From Phaeobacter sp. B1627 (GTDB lineage Bacteria > Pseudomonadota > Alphaproteobacteria > Rhodobacterales > Rhodobacteraceae), in contig NZ_VCNK01000029.1 of NCBI RefSeq assembly GCF_006265095.1, forward strand, positions 17,696 to 81,695: a stretch of 64,000 nt of DNA, in the 5' to 3' direction. Below the pieces are notes generated by a model that was given only the letters and a program-made list of their open reading frames with translations, was not told the DNA's origin and ran no database searches. The translations under genes were made by a program, and so were the position numbers. Position 1 is the first letter of the stretch, and each line of letters begins with the position of its first letter. This document shows, in pieces, positions 1 through 10,206 of the stretch.

Positions 1-460
1 GCGCCGCACCGGACAGCACCGGCAGTTCCCGGTCGCTGTTGGCGGCGTCCCGCGACAGCCATTTGGCTCTGGGCAGCAATTTGCTGCGCCGCTTGAAGGC
101 AACCCGCCCATCCGCCTCGCGCAGGCGCGGGTTGAAGCCGCTCGCTTCCGGGTGGGCATCGGCGGCCGCCAGCAGGGCGTCAATCGCGCCGGCGTCGAGG
201 CTGGCATCCGGGTTCACGAAAAACAGGAACTCGCTACTCGCCCGCGCAGCCCCGAGATTGCAGCCGGGGCCGAAGCCGATGTTGCGCTCCGACGCCAGAA
301 ACTCCGCCCCATGTTCCATGCACAGCGCGCGGGTCGCGTCGTGATCGGCGGACCCGTTGTCCACCACAACGCAGCGCACATCCTCGGGCAGCGAAGACAG
401 CAGCCCCGGCAGGATCTCGGCAGAGTTGTAGGCGACGGTGACGATGGTGACGCGGGTCAT
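1..460 (-). CDS. Glycosyltransferase family 2, partial (3' end outside window)
   Basis: The frame reads from ATG at 460 down to base 1 without a stop, so the C-terminal part is missing. The N-terminus is typical of GT-A fold family 2 enzymes: MTRVTIVTVAYNSAEILPG, then VVDNGSADHD (nucleotide-sugar binding loop) and, near residue 80, FFVNPDASLD, the place of the metal-binding DxD-like motif. Such enzymes transfer sugars from nucleotide donors to polysaccharide, lipid or protein acceptors. This one resembles the rhamnosyltransferase-like branch, but the acceptor cannot be told. It lies downstream of pnp on the same strand, beyond a strong terminator, so it is probably transcribed separately. Confidence 0.85.
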   Translation of the reverse strand, partial: MTRVTIVTVAYNSAEILPGLLSSLPEDVRCVVVDNGSADHDATRALCMEHGAEFLASERNIGFGPGCNLGAARASSEFLFFVNPDASLDAGAIDALLAAADAHPEASGFNPRLREADGRVAFKRRSKLLPRAKWLSRDAANSDRELPVLSGAA

Positions 461-495
461 GGATGCCTCATTGTGCTCGGTCGCATCTGACCGAA

Positions 496-533
496 ATGAA
501 AATGCCCGGGACCGTCAGGCCCCGGGCATCTTA
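496..533 (-). terminator. Rho-independent terminator of pnp
   Basis: On the minus strand ATGCCCGGG and CCCGGGCAT form a perfect 9-bp stem around a loop of about 10 nt, followed by TTTTCATTT. It lies about 30 bp after the pnp stop codon. Confidence 0.85.
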
Positions 534-561
534 TGTCAGATCCGCATCAGGCGGGGAACGG

Positions 562-2700
<2,139 letters not shown>

Positions 2701-3007
2701 CTATCGTATCCTAAGTCGGAGCACTCCCGGGCGTATCCCGGGTCTCCATATTGCGTAGCGGCCCCATTGCCGCCGACCCCTGCTTATCTTGCTTTCGCGT
2801 GCCGGGGTCTGGCACATCGTCTCAGATAGCTCCGCCCTTACATGAGTTCGGCGCAGAAAGAAAGACTTCGCTCAGTGCGGAGGATATTCGCCACCGCCTT
2901 TGATGCCCGTCCGGGCGTGTGGCCCGAGGGGGGCTCCGCCGCATCGGACCCCTGACGCAACCGGAGCGGACATTGCAACGGGTTTCGCTGCAGATACGCC
3001 CGAGTGG
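2701..3007. other. Intergenic leader of pnp (no gene seen)
   Basis: Together with the adjoining repeat this makes about 390 bp without a convincing gene. A CCCGGG-CGTAT-CCCGGG hairpin lies at 2726-2742, within 45 bp of the pnp start. Short open frames on the plus strand are Pro/Arg-rich and look like chance frames in GC-rich DNA. The pnp promoter should lie here, but I cannot place it with confidence. Confidence 0.5.
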
Positions 3008-3091
3008 CCCGCCCACGCGCACCCGGCCCGGGCCAGTCGACCCAGGTCAGTCGGCGCCGGCCAGCCGACCCAGGCCAGCCGGCCCGAGTCA
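3008..3091 (-). repeat. 14-bp degenerate tandem array starting at the GTPase stop codon
   Basis: Read on the minus strand, six consecutive 14-mers begin exactly at the TGA of the COG0523 gene: TGACTCGGGCCGGC, TGGCCTGGGTCGGC, TGGCCGGCGCCGAC, TGACCTGGGTCGAC, TGGCCCGGGCCGGG and a weak TGCGCGTGGGCGGG. The approximate consensus is TGRCCYGGGYCGRC. There are no spacers and no flanking mobile genes. Confidence 0.8.
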
Positions 3092-4303
3092 GCTCGCCTG
3101 CTCACTGCGCCGCCACAAGGGGAAGGGATCCGGCAGGGTTTCACAGTGCCGGAGTGTCTCGGGTGACGCATCTTGCAGCAGGCAGCTGTCCAATGCGGCT
3201 TTCAATGCCGGCCAGTTGATGCCTGCGCCGATAAAAACCAGTTCCTGCCGCCGGTCGCCAAACGGCTCGACCCAGTGGGTCGTCAGATAATCGGTCATTT
3301 GTTGCTGCACCGGCCATCTCTCCTGCGGCACGGCAGCCCACCAGGTCCCCAACGGAGCCACGCTCGACAGGGACCCGGCCAGGGAAAACTCTGCGACCCA
3401 ATCGGGGCGCGTCGCGAGCCAGAAATGCCCCTTGGCCCGGATTACCCCCGGCATTGCACTGTTCAGAACCCCATGGATCTTTTGCGGATCAAAAGGGGCA
3501 CGCGCCCGGTAGACATAGGAGGCGATGCCGTATTCTTCGGTTTCCGGCACATGGTCGGCAAAGCCATACAGCTCCTTGGCCCACATCGGATGCGCATGGG
3601 CCTTTTCCAGATCAAAGAGCCCGGTGTCGAGGATGCTGTCCGCGCTGACCTTGCCGTAATCCGTCTCGATGATCCGGGCATCCGCATTCAGGCTGCGAAT
3701 GATTGTCCGTGCGGCCTCAGCCTGATCGCGCGAGGCCTGGCTGACCTTGTTGAGCACCACCACATCGGCAAATTCGATCTGATCGGTCAGCAGATGCACC
3801 AGCCTGCGCTCGTCGTCCTCACCCATCGTTTCGCCGCGGTCGGCCAGCAGGTCTTGGCTCGCAAAGTCGTTCAGCAGGTTGACGGCATCGACCACGGTCA
3901 CCAGCGTGTCGAGGCGCGCCACGTCGGACAGGCTCTCGCCATTCTCATCGCGGAATTCGAAGGTGGTCGCGACGGGGAGTGGTTCGGATATTCCCGTCGA
4001 TTCGATCAACAGGTAGTCGAACCTGTTTTGCCAGGCCAATTGGCGCACCTCGGTCAGCAGGTCCTCCCGCAGGGTGCAGCAGATGCAGCCATTGGACATC
4101 TCGACCAGAGCCTCGTCGGTCTGGCTCAGATTGGCGCCGCCGTCCCGGATCAGATCCGCGTCAATGTTGACCTCGGACATATCATTCACGATCACGGCCA
4201 CCCGGCGGCCGTCCCGATTGTTCAGAACCTGGTTCAGCAACGTCGTTTTGCCCGCACCGAGAAACCCGGAAAGCACGGTGACGGGAAGGCGGGGATCAGG
4301 CAT
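3089..4303 (-). CDS. COG0523 (CobW/ZNG1-like) GTPase, probably Zur-controlled
   Basis: 404-residue G3E-family GTPase of the COG0523 group, metallochaperone-like proteins that use GTP to deliver Zn2+ or other metals. The P-loop GFLGAGKTT is at residues 13-21 and the metal-binding CxCC (NGCICCTL) at about 73-76. The guanine-specificity motif reads LNKVS rather than NKxD. A CobW_C domain closes the protein (RRQELVFIGAGINWPALKAAL). The ATG at 4303 is chosen because MPDPRLPVTVLSGFLG is the standard family start. A Zur-type palindrome lies 18 bp upstream, so the likely role is zinc allocation under zinc starvation. The insertion between rpsO and pnp is unusual. A cobalamin role (CobW) is less likely, since no cob genes are near. 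Confidence 0.9.
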   Translation of the reverse strand: MPDPRLPVTVLSGFLGAGKTTLLNQVLNNRDGRRVAVIVNDMSEVNIDADLIRDGGANLSQTDEALVEMSNGCICCTLREDLLTEVRQLAWQNRFDYLLIESTGISEPLPVATTFEFRDENGESLSDVARLDTLVTVVDAVNLLNDFASQDLLADRGETMGEDDERRLVHLLTDQIEFADVVVLNKVSQASRDQAEAARTIIRSLNADARIIETDYGKVSADSILDTGLFDLEKAHAHPMWAKELYGFADHVPETEEYGIASYVYRARAPFDPQKIHGVLNSAMPGVIRAKGHFWLATRPDWVAEFSLAGSLSSVAPLGTWWAAVPQERWPVQQQMTDYLTTHWVEPFGDRRQELVFIGAGINWPALKAALDSCLLQDASPETLRHCETLPDPFPLWRRSEQAS

Positions 4304-4320
4304 TTGTGACTCCAATATTA

Positions 4321-4335
4321 TGTTATAACGTAACA
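4321..4335 (-). promoter_or_regulatory. Zur-like operator upstream of the COG0523 GTPase
   Basis: TGTTATAACGTAACA consists of TGTTA and TAACA arms around 5 bp, the same architecture as the known TGTTATANTATAACA Zur box. It ends 18 bp before the ATG at 4303, where it would overlap the promoter or transcript start. Confidence 0.65.
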
Positions 4336-4420
4336 AACACAAAGCCAAAGAAGACGCAAGACCCCTCCGCCATCTGCAAGACGCACGGCGCGACATAGCT
4401 GACAGGGGGGGCGGGAACGG

Positions 4421-4450
4421 AAAACGCCCGCTCCTCAGGGGAACGGGCGC
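4421..4450 (-). terminator. Rho-independent terminator of rpsO
   Basis: On the minus strand CGCCCG and CGGGCG form a stem around a loop of about 13 nt, followed by TTTTCCGTT. It lies about 27 bp after the rpsO stop. Confidence 0.8.
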
Positions 4451-4476
4451 GCATCTCGCAAAACTCTGGGGGTCGA

Positions 4477-4746
4477 TTAACGACGGATGCCCAGCTTTTT
4501 GATAAGGTCCTGATAACGGGCCTCTTCTTTGCCCTTGAGATAGTCGAGCAGCTTCCGGCGCTGAGCAACCATCTTCAACAAACCACGGCGGCCGTGGTTG
4601 TCTTTCTTGTGGGTTTTGAAGTGCTCGGTCAGAGTGTTGATACGCGACGTCAGGATCGCAACCTGGACTTCCGGAGAACCGGTGTCACCTTCTTTGGTTG
4701 CGAATTCTTTCATCAGGCGGTTTTTTTCTTCAACAGTGATCGACAT
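4477..4746 (-). CDS. rpsO: 30S ribosomal protein S15
   Basis: 89 residues, the exact usual length. S15 binds the central domain of 16S rRNA early in 30S assembly. The sequence is textbook: [20 protein letters not shown] at the start, [13 protein letters not shown] and [15 protein letters not shown] in the middle, and [10 protein letters not shown] at the end. The ATG at 4746 follows GGAGACC. Longer in-frame starts upstream have no homology and are ignored. It belongs to the conserved rbfA-truB-rpsO-pnp order, here with foreign genes between the members. S15 often autoregulates through its leader; about 200 bp is available upstream, but I could not recognise the fold. Confidence 0.98.
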   Translation of the reverse strand: MSITVEEKNRLMKEFATKEGDTGSPEVQVAILTSRINTLTEHFKTHKKDNHGRRGLLKMVAQRRKLLDYLKGKEEARYQDLIKKLGIRR

Positions 4747-4954
4747 CGGGGTCTCCTTTGCAGGGTTGAAGTGAATGGCGCAGGCCGGGATGTCGTCCAG
4801 CACAGGCCCATGGAGATATCCGCCCACGAAAGTCAACGCGTGATTCCACGTGCGGATGGGGGTCGTTACGGGATTTCCTGCAGTATTGCAAAGGAAATCC
4901 AGACGCAGGCTATGGTGTGGCCCTGGAAACCGCCGGAGCCGGCCCGGGCGGGTG

Positions 4955-5968
4955 TCACAACAGGCCGGGCACGGGCAGGGTGGCCAGCTCATCGGCATCC
5001 GACCCGATCAGGCGGATGTCCTCGGCGGTCAGGCTGCCCGCACCGGTGAGGCGCAGGTATTCAGCGCCGTTCAGCCGCAGGATTGTTTCGCCAGGGGCGT
5101 CGGGATCGGCTTCGACGTCAAGCTCCGGAACACCTTGGGATGCGTCGTATATCAGCATCAACTGGTCCTCTTCGACGTCGAAATCAACGAGGTCGATGGT
5201 GCCCTCGGCGGCCCAGTCGCCAATCAGGATGCGGTCAGCGCCATCGCCGCCGGTCACCACATCCGACGCCCCGGCAATCAGCGTGTCATTGCCATCGCCG
5301 CCGTTGACATAGTCGCGTATATCCGCATCGTCGGCCCCGTTGACCACATCGTCGCCCGTACCGCCGAACAACGCATCCTGCCCGTCGCCGCCAAAGAGGG
5401 TATCGTTGCCGGCGTTGCCATGGACCGCATCCGCGCCCGCGCTTCCCTCTGCAATATCATCATCCGCGCCGCCATGGAGCGTATCCGAGCCCTCGCCGCC
5501 GACAAGCGTGTCTGCGCCGAAATGACCATAGAGGACGTCGTCGCCTGCGTCGCCTGCAAGGTCATCGCCCGCGTCACCGCCATGCAGGCTGTCCGCCCCA
5601 TCGCCGCCGGTCAGCGTATCCGTCCCTTCGGCGCCATAGAGAGCATCATCGCCGGCACCACCGTCCAGACTGTCATCGCCGGCGTAGCCGTTGATTTGGT
5701 CGTCACCCTCCAGGCCGGAAATCGTGTCGTTGAGCGCCCCGCCAGAGATCTGATCGAGGGCGTCCGTGCCGACAAGCGTCTCGCCCTCCGGCCCGCTCCC
5801 GGTTTCGCCGCCGGTCCCGAGCAGGTCATCGAGCGAGGCCACGGGCCCGGTGCTGCCGGTGTCCGCTGACGTATCGGTGTCGTCGTCTTCGTCCGACCCG
5901 GGATCAAGATCGATGAACATTGCGCCGCCGACCGCAGCGATTCCCAGAAAACTCATCAACCACAACAC
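4955..5968 (-). CDS. RTX-type calcium-binding repeat protein
   Basis: 337 residues. A short hydrophobic N-terminus ([18 protein letters not shown]) precedes an acidic Asp/Ser/Thr linker. From about residue 60 come many glycine-rich GGxGxDxLxG nonapeptides ([32 protein letters not shown]). These fold as Ca2+-binding beta-rolls. The C-terminal 80 residues ([19 protein letters not shown] onward) are an anchor-like domain without repeats. Proteins of this size are common in roseobacters and are probably exported by a type I system, but no such transporter is nearby. Start uncertain: GTG at 5968 matches the family's hydrophobic beginning, while ATG lies at 5956. The repeats inflate open frames on both strands. 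Confidence 0.85.
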   Translation of the reverse strand: MLWLMSFLGIAAVGGAMFIDLDPGSDEDDDTDTSADTGSTGPVASLDDLLGTGGETGSGPEGETLVGTDALDQISGGALNDTISGLEGDDQINGYAGDDSLDGGAGDDALYGAEGTDTLTGGDGADSLHGGDAGDDLAGDAGDDVLYGHFGADTLVGGEGSDTLHGGADDDIAEGSAGADAVHGNAGNDTLFGGDGQDALFGGTGDDVVNGADDADIRDYVNGGDGNDTLIAGASDVVTGGDGADRILIGDWAAEGTIDLVDFDVEEDQLMLIYDASQGVPELDVEADPDAPGETILRLNGAEYLRLTGAGSLTAEDIRLIGSDADELATLPVPGLL

Positions 5969-6058
5969 CGTAACAGTCCACTTCGATACACCGAAACTTT
6001 ACCAAGTATACTGTGGCACAGGTTGCGGCGCTCTGGCAAAACAAAAGGAGAACGTAGG

Positions 6059-6592
6059 TTAATTGCCTCCGGTGACGGCAGGCACCGCAGGCCAGAGCAG
6101 AGGTTGCTGCGCATAGGGAATATAGAGCGGGTGTTTCGGGTGGCCTGCCTTGCTGAGGCCGAGGTGATGCAGCGGTTTGCCTGCCTTTCGCATCAGGGTT
6201 TCGATACGGCGTCCCTGATCGCGATGGGCCCCGTGAGTGCCCCAGGCACAGATCACCCGGTCGGCCCAGGCCTGCCCCTGCAGCAGGTGGTCCCTGTTGT
6301 CCGGGCCTTCGGGGTCCTCTGCGGCCCGCATATCCCGCGGGTCCGTGGCGCGGTAGGCAAAGATATTCGTGGCCTGAACCGCCCCAAACCCAAGCGCCCG
6401 CGCCCGCCGCTCACACCGTTCAATGGTGGGGTCGTTCTGCACTTCGGTCGCCTTGGAGGGGTTCAGCATCACGAACATCACCTTTGGCGCCTGTGGATCC
6501 CAGACGCGCGTGAGGCTGTAGCGGTAGGTTTCGCAATCAGAATAAACTGCGGTGGACGGCGCGTCGCCCTTGGTGTGGTGTCGAGTGATCAT
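6059..6592 (-). CDS. DUF1643 family protein
   Basis: 177 residues of the uncharacterised DUF1643 family. Recognisable blocks are RYSLTRVWDP, VMFVMLNPSKAT (family hallmark), DPTIERCERRARALGF, ATNIFAYRATDP and ICAWGTHG. The ATG at 6592 is chosen since upstream residues are not conserved. Function unknown; the fold has been compared with nucleoside-processing or glycosylase-like enzymes, but there is no established activity. It lies in tandem between truB and the RTX gene, inside the dispersed rbfA-pnp cluster. A perfect 16-bp inverted repeat lies about 67 bp upstream of its start. Confidence 0.85.
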   Translation of the reverse strand: MITRHHTKGDAPSTAVYSDCETYRYSLTRVWDPQAPKVMFVMLNPSKATEVQNDPTIERCERRARALGFGAVQATNIFAYRATDPRDMRAAEDPEGPDNRDHLLQGQAWADRVICAWGTHGAHRDQGRRIETLMRKAGKPLHHLGLSKAGHPKHPLYIPYAQQPLLWPAVPAVTGGN

Positions 6593-6658
6593 ACAGCCTT
6601 CTGTCCGATCCGGGGCCAAAGCGCAATTCCCCGGCGCTGCGCACATAGGACAGCATGA

Positions 6659-6694
6659 CTGACCCATTGTTTCGCGCACGAAACAATGGGTCAG
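6659..6694. repeat. Perfect 16-bp inverted repeat, 4-nt loop
   Basis: CTGACCCATTGTTTCG and CGAAACAATGGGTCAG flank CGCA. It lies between the truB stop (6751) and the DUF1643 start (6592). Neither strand shows the T-tract of an intrinsic terminator. It may be a transcription pause or processing hairpin, or a cruciform/operator. Confidence 0.7.
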
Positions 6695-6750
6695 AAAGGT
6701 TTCCCTTTCATTTACAGTATCTTAACGCATTTTGTACGGGAGGCGCGGCG

Positions 6751-7659
6751 TCACTCGGTATTGAACACGCGGCTGGGGTGCAGTTCACCCGCCTTGTAGA
6801 TCCCGACCGCCACCGCCCGACCGTTGAGCGAGGCCCAGGCTTCGTCGCCGTATTCCACATCGGAGGCGATGACCATTCCGGGGTTGCCGTTGCGCAGGCG
6901 TACAGCGCCCTGATCGGTGCATTTCAGCTCCGGCAGATCGCCCAGCCCCTCTTCGAGCGGGCGCAGGAACTGATCGAGCTCGGGGGATTTGGCGAGATTG
7001 TCGATCTGCTCCAGCGTGATACCGTCCTCGGCATCGAAGGGGCCGGACCAGGTCCGGCGCAATTTCAGCACATGGCCAAGGCAGCCAAGCTTCTCGCCCA
7101 GATCCCGCGCGATGGAGCGCACGTAGCCGCCCTTGCCGCAGGTCATTTCCAGGATCACGTGGTCGGCGTCGGGCCGGTCCAGCATCACCAGCTCTTCGAC
7201 CCAGAGCGGCCGCGCCGCCAGCTCCACATCCTCGCCGTCCCGGGCAAGCTTGTAGGCGCGCTGACCATCGACCTTGACTGCAGAGAACTTCGGCGGGACC
7301 TGCTGGATCTCACCGATGAACCCGAGGAGCGCTTCCTTGATCTCGTCATCGCCGGGGCGCGTTTCAGAGGTGGCAATGACCTCGCCCTCGGCATCGTCGG
7401 TGTTGGTCGCCGCTCCCAGGGTGACGGTGAAAGTATAGGCCTTCATCGCGTCGGTGATATAGGGAACGGTCTTGGTCGCCTCGCCAAGCGCCACGGCCAG
7501 CACGCCGGTGGCGTCGGGATCGAGGGTGCCCGCATGACCGGCCTTTTTGGCGTCAAACGCCCAGCGGACCTTGTTGACGACGGCGGTCGAGGTCAGCCCG
7601 GCGGGTTTGTCCACCACCAGCCAGCCGGAAATGTCGCGTCCCTTGCGTTTGCGTCCCAT
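6751..7659 (-). CDS. truB: tRNA pseudouridine(55) synthase TruB
   Basis: 302 residues. TruB converts U55 of the tRNA T-loop to pseudouridine and acts as a tRNA chaperone. The catalytic motif [13 protein letters not shown] is at about residues 40-52, with the catalytic Asp in [15 protein letters not shown] and [17 protein letters not shown] are also family signatures. The ATG at 7659 has GGGGA 6 nt upstream; an in-frame TTG four codons earlier is unlikely. The usual neighbour rbfA is separated from it by a NAGPA-family gene. Confidence 0.97.
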   Translation of the reverse strand: MGRKRKGRDISGWLVVDKPAGLTSTAVVNKVRWAFDAKKAGHAGTLDPDATGVLAVALGEATKTVPYITDAMKAYTFTVTLGAATNTDDAEGEVIATSETRPGDDEIKEALLGFIGEIQQVPPKFSAVKVDGQRAYKLARDGEDVELAARPLWVEELVMLDRPDADHVILEMTCGKGGYVRSIARDLGEKLGCLGHVLKLRRTWSGPFDAEDGITLEQIDNLAKSPELDQFLRPLEEGLGDLPELKCTDQGAVRLRNGNPGMVIASDVEYGDEAWASLNGRAVAVGIYKAGELHPSRVFNTE

Positions 7660-7716
7660 GAAGATCCCCAATGATGTCGGATGAGGCGCGGGAGGTAGCG
7701 CAGGATGGGGAGCCTG

Positions 7717-8490
7717 TCAATTCCGCAGGGCGTCTGCGGGGGCCGGATCTGCGTCCTCGACCACCCCGATCACCGGCCCCATCATGAAACCCGCGTCAGA
7801 ACGCCCGAGCTGTGGTGCGTGCAGGCGGGAGATGTTGCCGTCGAAATACAGCGCGTTGGGCAGTTTCAGGTGGTCCCGGAACAGGCTGCCGAAGGCGTGG
7901 AAATTGACGGTATTGCGCGAAATGGCAAAGACCACACGGCTGCCGTCGGCGCTGGTGCCGACCCCGTTGCGGATATAGCGCGAGCTGCTGTCCTGCAGGA
8001 ACCGTGGGTGCAATGCGCCGTCGATCACCAGCATCGGGCCGGATTGGGTGGCGCCGGTGCAGGCAGGGGTGCTGGCCTCGAACTGGAGCGTCTCGATCAC
8101 ATCGGCGCGCCCCTCGCGCAGGCAGAAGACACCATTTGGCAGCAAGCCGAAATTGCCGGGCCCCGGGGTCGTCACCAGGCGCATTTCCTGAACGCCGTCC
8201 GCAAGATAGAGCCCGACCGGAGCGCGGTCGGTGTGGTACATGCCGGCGTTTGTCGCGAAAGCGAGCACCTTGCCGTCTGGCTCCAGAGCGCGGGCAATGG
8301 TGGAGAAATGTCCCAGGATCGCGCCGGTCTCGTCCCGCAGGAACAGGCGCAGATCTTCGGTGGTGGCATCGACCTCACACAGGGTGTAGCGATTGTCTGC
8401 GTAGGTCTCGTTCCGGCATTCCACGGCCTGCGCGGAGGAGGTGATCAGGGCCAGAGCCAGAAGCAGGCCGGGCATCAGCGCGACCGGCAT
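7717..8490 (-). CDS. Phosphodiester glycosidase (NAGPA/DUF2233) family, exported
   Basis: 257 residues with a clear signal peptide ([18 protein letters not shown]) and then a DUF2233/NAGPA domain. Family blocks include [42 protein letters not shown] and a closing [13 protein letters not shown]-fold proteins hydrolyse GlcNAc-phosphodiester bonds. Bacterial members are periplasmic or cell-wall enzymes, mostly uncharacterised. It starts 3 bp after the rbfA stop and precedes truB, so it is surely cotranscribed with these cytoplasmic RNA genes, which is odd. The substrate is unknown. Confidence 0.85.
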   Translation of the reverse strand: MPVALMPGLLLALALITSSAQAVECRNETYADNRYTLCEVDATTEDLRLFLRDETGAILGHFSTIARALEPDGKVLAFATNAGMYHTDRAPVGLYLADGVQEMRLVTTPGPGNFGLLPNGVFCLREGRADVIETLQFEASTPACTGATQSGPMLVIDGALHPRFLQDSSSRYIRNGVGTSADGSRVVFAISRNTVNFHAFGSLFRDHLKLPNALYFDGNISRLHAPQLGRSDAGFMMGPVIGVVEDADPAPADALRN

Positions 8491-8493
8491 CTG

Positions 8494-8889
8494 TCAGTCC
8501 TCGATGTCGCGGCGCACCGCGTCCTGATCGAACAGGCGACGGGTATCGTCCATGCGGTCGAAGGTGCCATCAATCTGGAACCGCAGGTCCGGGGTGAATT
8601 TCAGGCCGGTCTTCTTGCCCATCATGCGGCGCAACTCGTGTTTGTTGCGCGCCAGCAGCTGCAGCACGTCCTCCTGCCCCTTGCCGCCGAGTGGCAGCAC
8701 ATAGGCGGTGGCGATTTTCAGGTCGGGAGAGATTCGCACCTCGCCCACGGTGATCGAAAGACGGTTGAGTTCCGGATCGTGCACATCGCCACGCGCCAGC
8801 ACTTCGGACAAAGTGCGGCGGATGACTTCGCCGACGCGAAGCTGACGTTGGGACGGACCGGGGCCGTCGTGGAATTTGTTCTTTGCCAT
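8494..8889 (-). CDS. rbfA: 30S ribosome-binding factor RbfA
   Basis: 131 residues, KH-like fold protein required for maturation of the 16S 5' end and for cold adaptation. Recognised by [19 protein letters not shown] at the N-terminus, the [16 protein letters not shown] strand, and the terminal helix with [14 protein letters not shown]. The ATG at 8889 gives [18 protein letters not shown], the usual alphaproteobacterial start. dapB diverges from it 93 bp away, so both promoters lie in 8890-8982. Confidence 0.96.
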   Translation of the reverse strand: MAKNKFHDGPGPSQRQLRVGEVIRRTLSEVLARGDVHDPELNRLSITVGEVRISPDLKIATAYVLPLGGKGQEDVLQLLARNKHELRRMMGKKTGLKFTPDLRFQIDGTFDRMDDTRRLFDQDAVRRDIED

Positions 8890-8982
8890 AAGACCCGATC
8901 TATGCCGAAACCCGCCCTTTGCCAAGCGGTCCCCGGCAGGGTAGGAGAAATCCGGCGGATAGTCCAACCGGAGAGTGGAAAC

Positions 8983-9792
8983 ATGACGGAAAAACCAGGG
9001 ATCGTGATCACAGGCGCCTCGGGGCGCATGGGCCAGATGTTGATCAGGACGGTGCTGGAGAGTGACAAGGCCCGGCTGGTCGCCGTGGTGGAGCGTGAGG
9101 GCCATGACTGGGTCGGCCAGGATGTCGGTGTCGCCATGGGAGGCGCGGCGCAGGGCGTGGTCGTGACCGATGATGCGCTCGAGGCCTTTTCCAAGGCGCA
9201 GGCGGTGATTGATTTTACCGCGCCCGAGGCGACGCTGGCGTTTTCAAAACTGGCAGCTCAGGCGCGCGCGGTGCATGTGATCGGAACCACAGGGATGACG
9301 GAGGCGCAGATTGCGCAGCTGGAACCGGCCGCGCGTCAGGCGGTGATCGTGCGGGCCGGGAATATGTCCCTTGGTGTCAACCTGTTGGTGCAGTTGACGA
9401 AAAAGGTGGCTGCCGCTTTGGATGAGGATTTCGATATCGAGGTGATCGAAGCGCACCATCACCACAAGGTGGATGCGCCGTCCGGCACGGCACTGATGCT
9501 GGGCGAGGCGGCGGCCGAGGGGCGCGGGGTGGATCTTTCAGAGGTGGCTGAGCGGGGGCGCGATGGGATCACCGGGGCCCGCCGCAAGGGCGATATCGGA
9601 TTTACCGCGATCCGCGGTGGCGACATCGTTGGCGAGCATGACGTGCTGTTTGCCGCGGCCGGGGAACGTGTCGTGCTGCGTCACATGGCGACTGACCGGG
9701 CCATTTTTGCGCGCGGGGCTTTGAAGGCCGCTCTCTGGGGGCAGGACAAGGCGCCCGGGGAGTATGATATGGTCGATGTGCTGGGACTTTGA
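8983..9792 (+). CDS. dapB: 4-hydroxy-tetrahydrodipicolinate reductase
   Basis: 269 residues, full length. Reduces HTPA to tetrahydrodipicolinate with NAD(P)H in lysine/diaminopimelate synthesis; cytoplasmic. GASGRMGQ (residues 10-17) is the Rossmann nucleotide loop. [15 protein letters not shown] holds the catalytic His and Lys. [17 protein letters not shown] is the C-terminal family signature. The ATG at 8983 has GGAG nearby (CCGGAGAGTGGAAACATG). A long open frame extends upstream but has no homology. A double terminator follows. Confidence 0.97.
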   Translation: MTEKPGIVITGASGRMGQMLIRTVLESDKARLVAVVEREGHDWVGQDVGVAMGGAAQGVVVTDDALEAFSKAQAVIDFTAPEATLAFSKLAAQARAVHVIGTTGMTEAQIAQLEPAARQAVIVRAGNMSLGVNLLVQLTKKVAAALDEDFDIEVIEAHHHHKVDAPSGTALMLGEAAAEGRGVDLSEVAERGRDGITGARRKGDIGFTAIRGGDIVGEHDVLFAAAGERVVLRHMATDRAIFARGALKAALWGQDKAPGEYDMVDVLGL

Positions 9793-9802
9793 AGTTGAAT
9801 AG

Positions 9803-9845
9803 GCCGCCCCATTGGGGCGGCTGCCTCCGGCGGAGGTATTTTTGA
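9803..9845 (+). terminator. Tandem hairpins after dapB, second with T-tract
   Basis: GCCGCCCC-AT-TGGGGCGGC is followed at once by CCTCCGG-CGGAGG and TATTTTTG. The second hairpin with TATTTTTGAAAAGGTGAAG is a recurring terminator type in Rhodobacteraceae genomes (recalled, not searched). Confidence 0.85.
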
Positions 9846-9902
9846 AAAGGTGAAGGGGCCACGGGGGGCAGACCGGACGGCGCGTTCTCAGAAGTCGCGG
9901 TC

Positions 9903-10097
9903 TCAGAAGTCTATGGCGATGCCCTTTTTTTCCCAATCGCCGTAGCGGGCGGGATCGGGGCCATCGCGCCCTCCGAGTTCCTGCGGGGCCGGGGCTTCGG
10001 TGCTCCGGGCCTTGCGGCGGGCCTCGGCCTCGGCCAATGCGCGACGGGCAGCGGCTGGCAGGTCGTCCTTGCGGGGCTCGTCGGGGGTATCGCTCAT
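9903..10097 (-). CDS. DUF1674 family protein (SdhAF4-like)
   Basis: 64 residues. The C-terminus DPARYGDWEKKGIAIDF is the DUF1674 signature. The same motif marks the eukaryotic succinate dehydrogenase assembly factor SDHAF4, which binds flavinylated SdhA. The N-terminal half is charged, Ala/Arg-rich and probably disordered. The ATG at 10097 is preceded by GGAGAACC. It diverges from rsmB, with about 110 bp between them; sdh genes are not in view. A role in succinate dehydrogenase assembly is a family inference. Confidence 0.8.
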   Translation of the reverse strand: MSDTPDEPRKDDLPAAARRALAEAEARRKARSTEAPAPQELGGRDGPDPARYGDWEKKGIAIDF

Positions 10098-10206
10098 GGG
10101 GGTTCTCCGCAGGCTCGGGGATCTGGTGGGTTTCTTTATGATGTGACCATGATATACGCTCGCGTCCGCCATGGACAAGCCACAGCGCCGATTGGAGTGC
10201 CTTTGT

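Noticed and set aside
3008..3091. CRISPR-like array
   Set aside because: Units are directly adjacent without spacers, and no cas genes are present in the window. The same holds for the arrays at 17.6, 19.1 and 57.6 kb.
2900..3166. 88-codon plus-strand frame over the tandem array
   Set aside because: The product is Pro/Ala/Arg-rich low-complexity sequence with no RBS and overlaps the GTPase 3' end.
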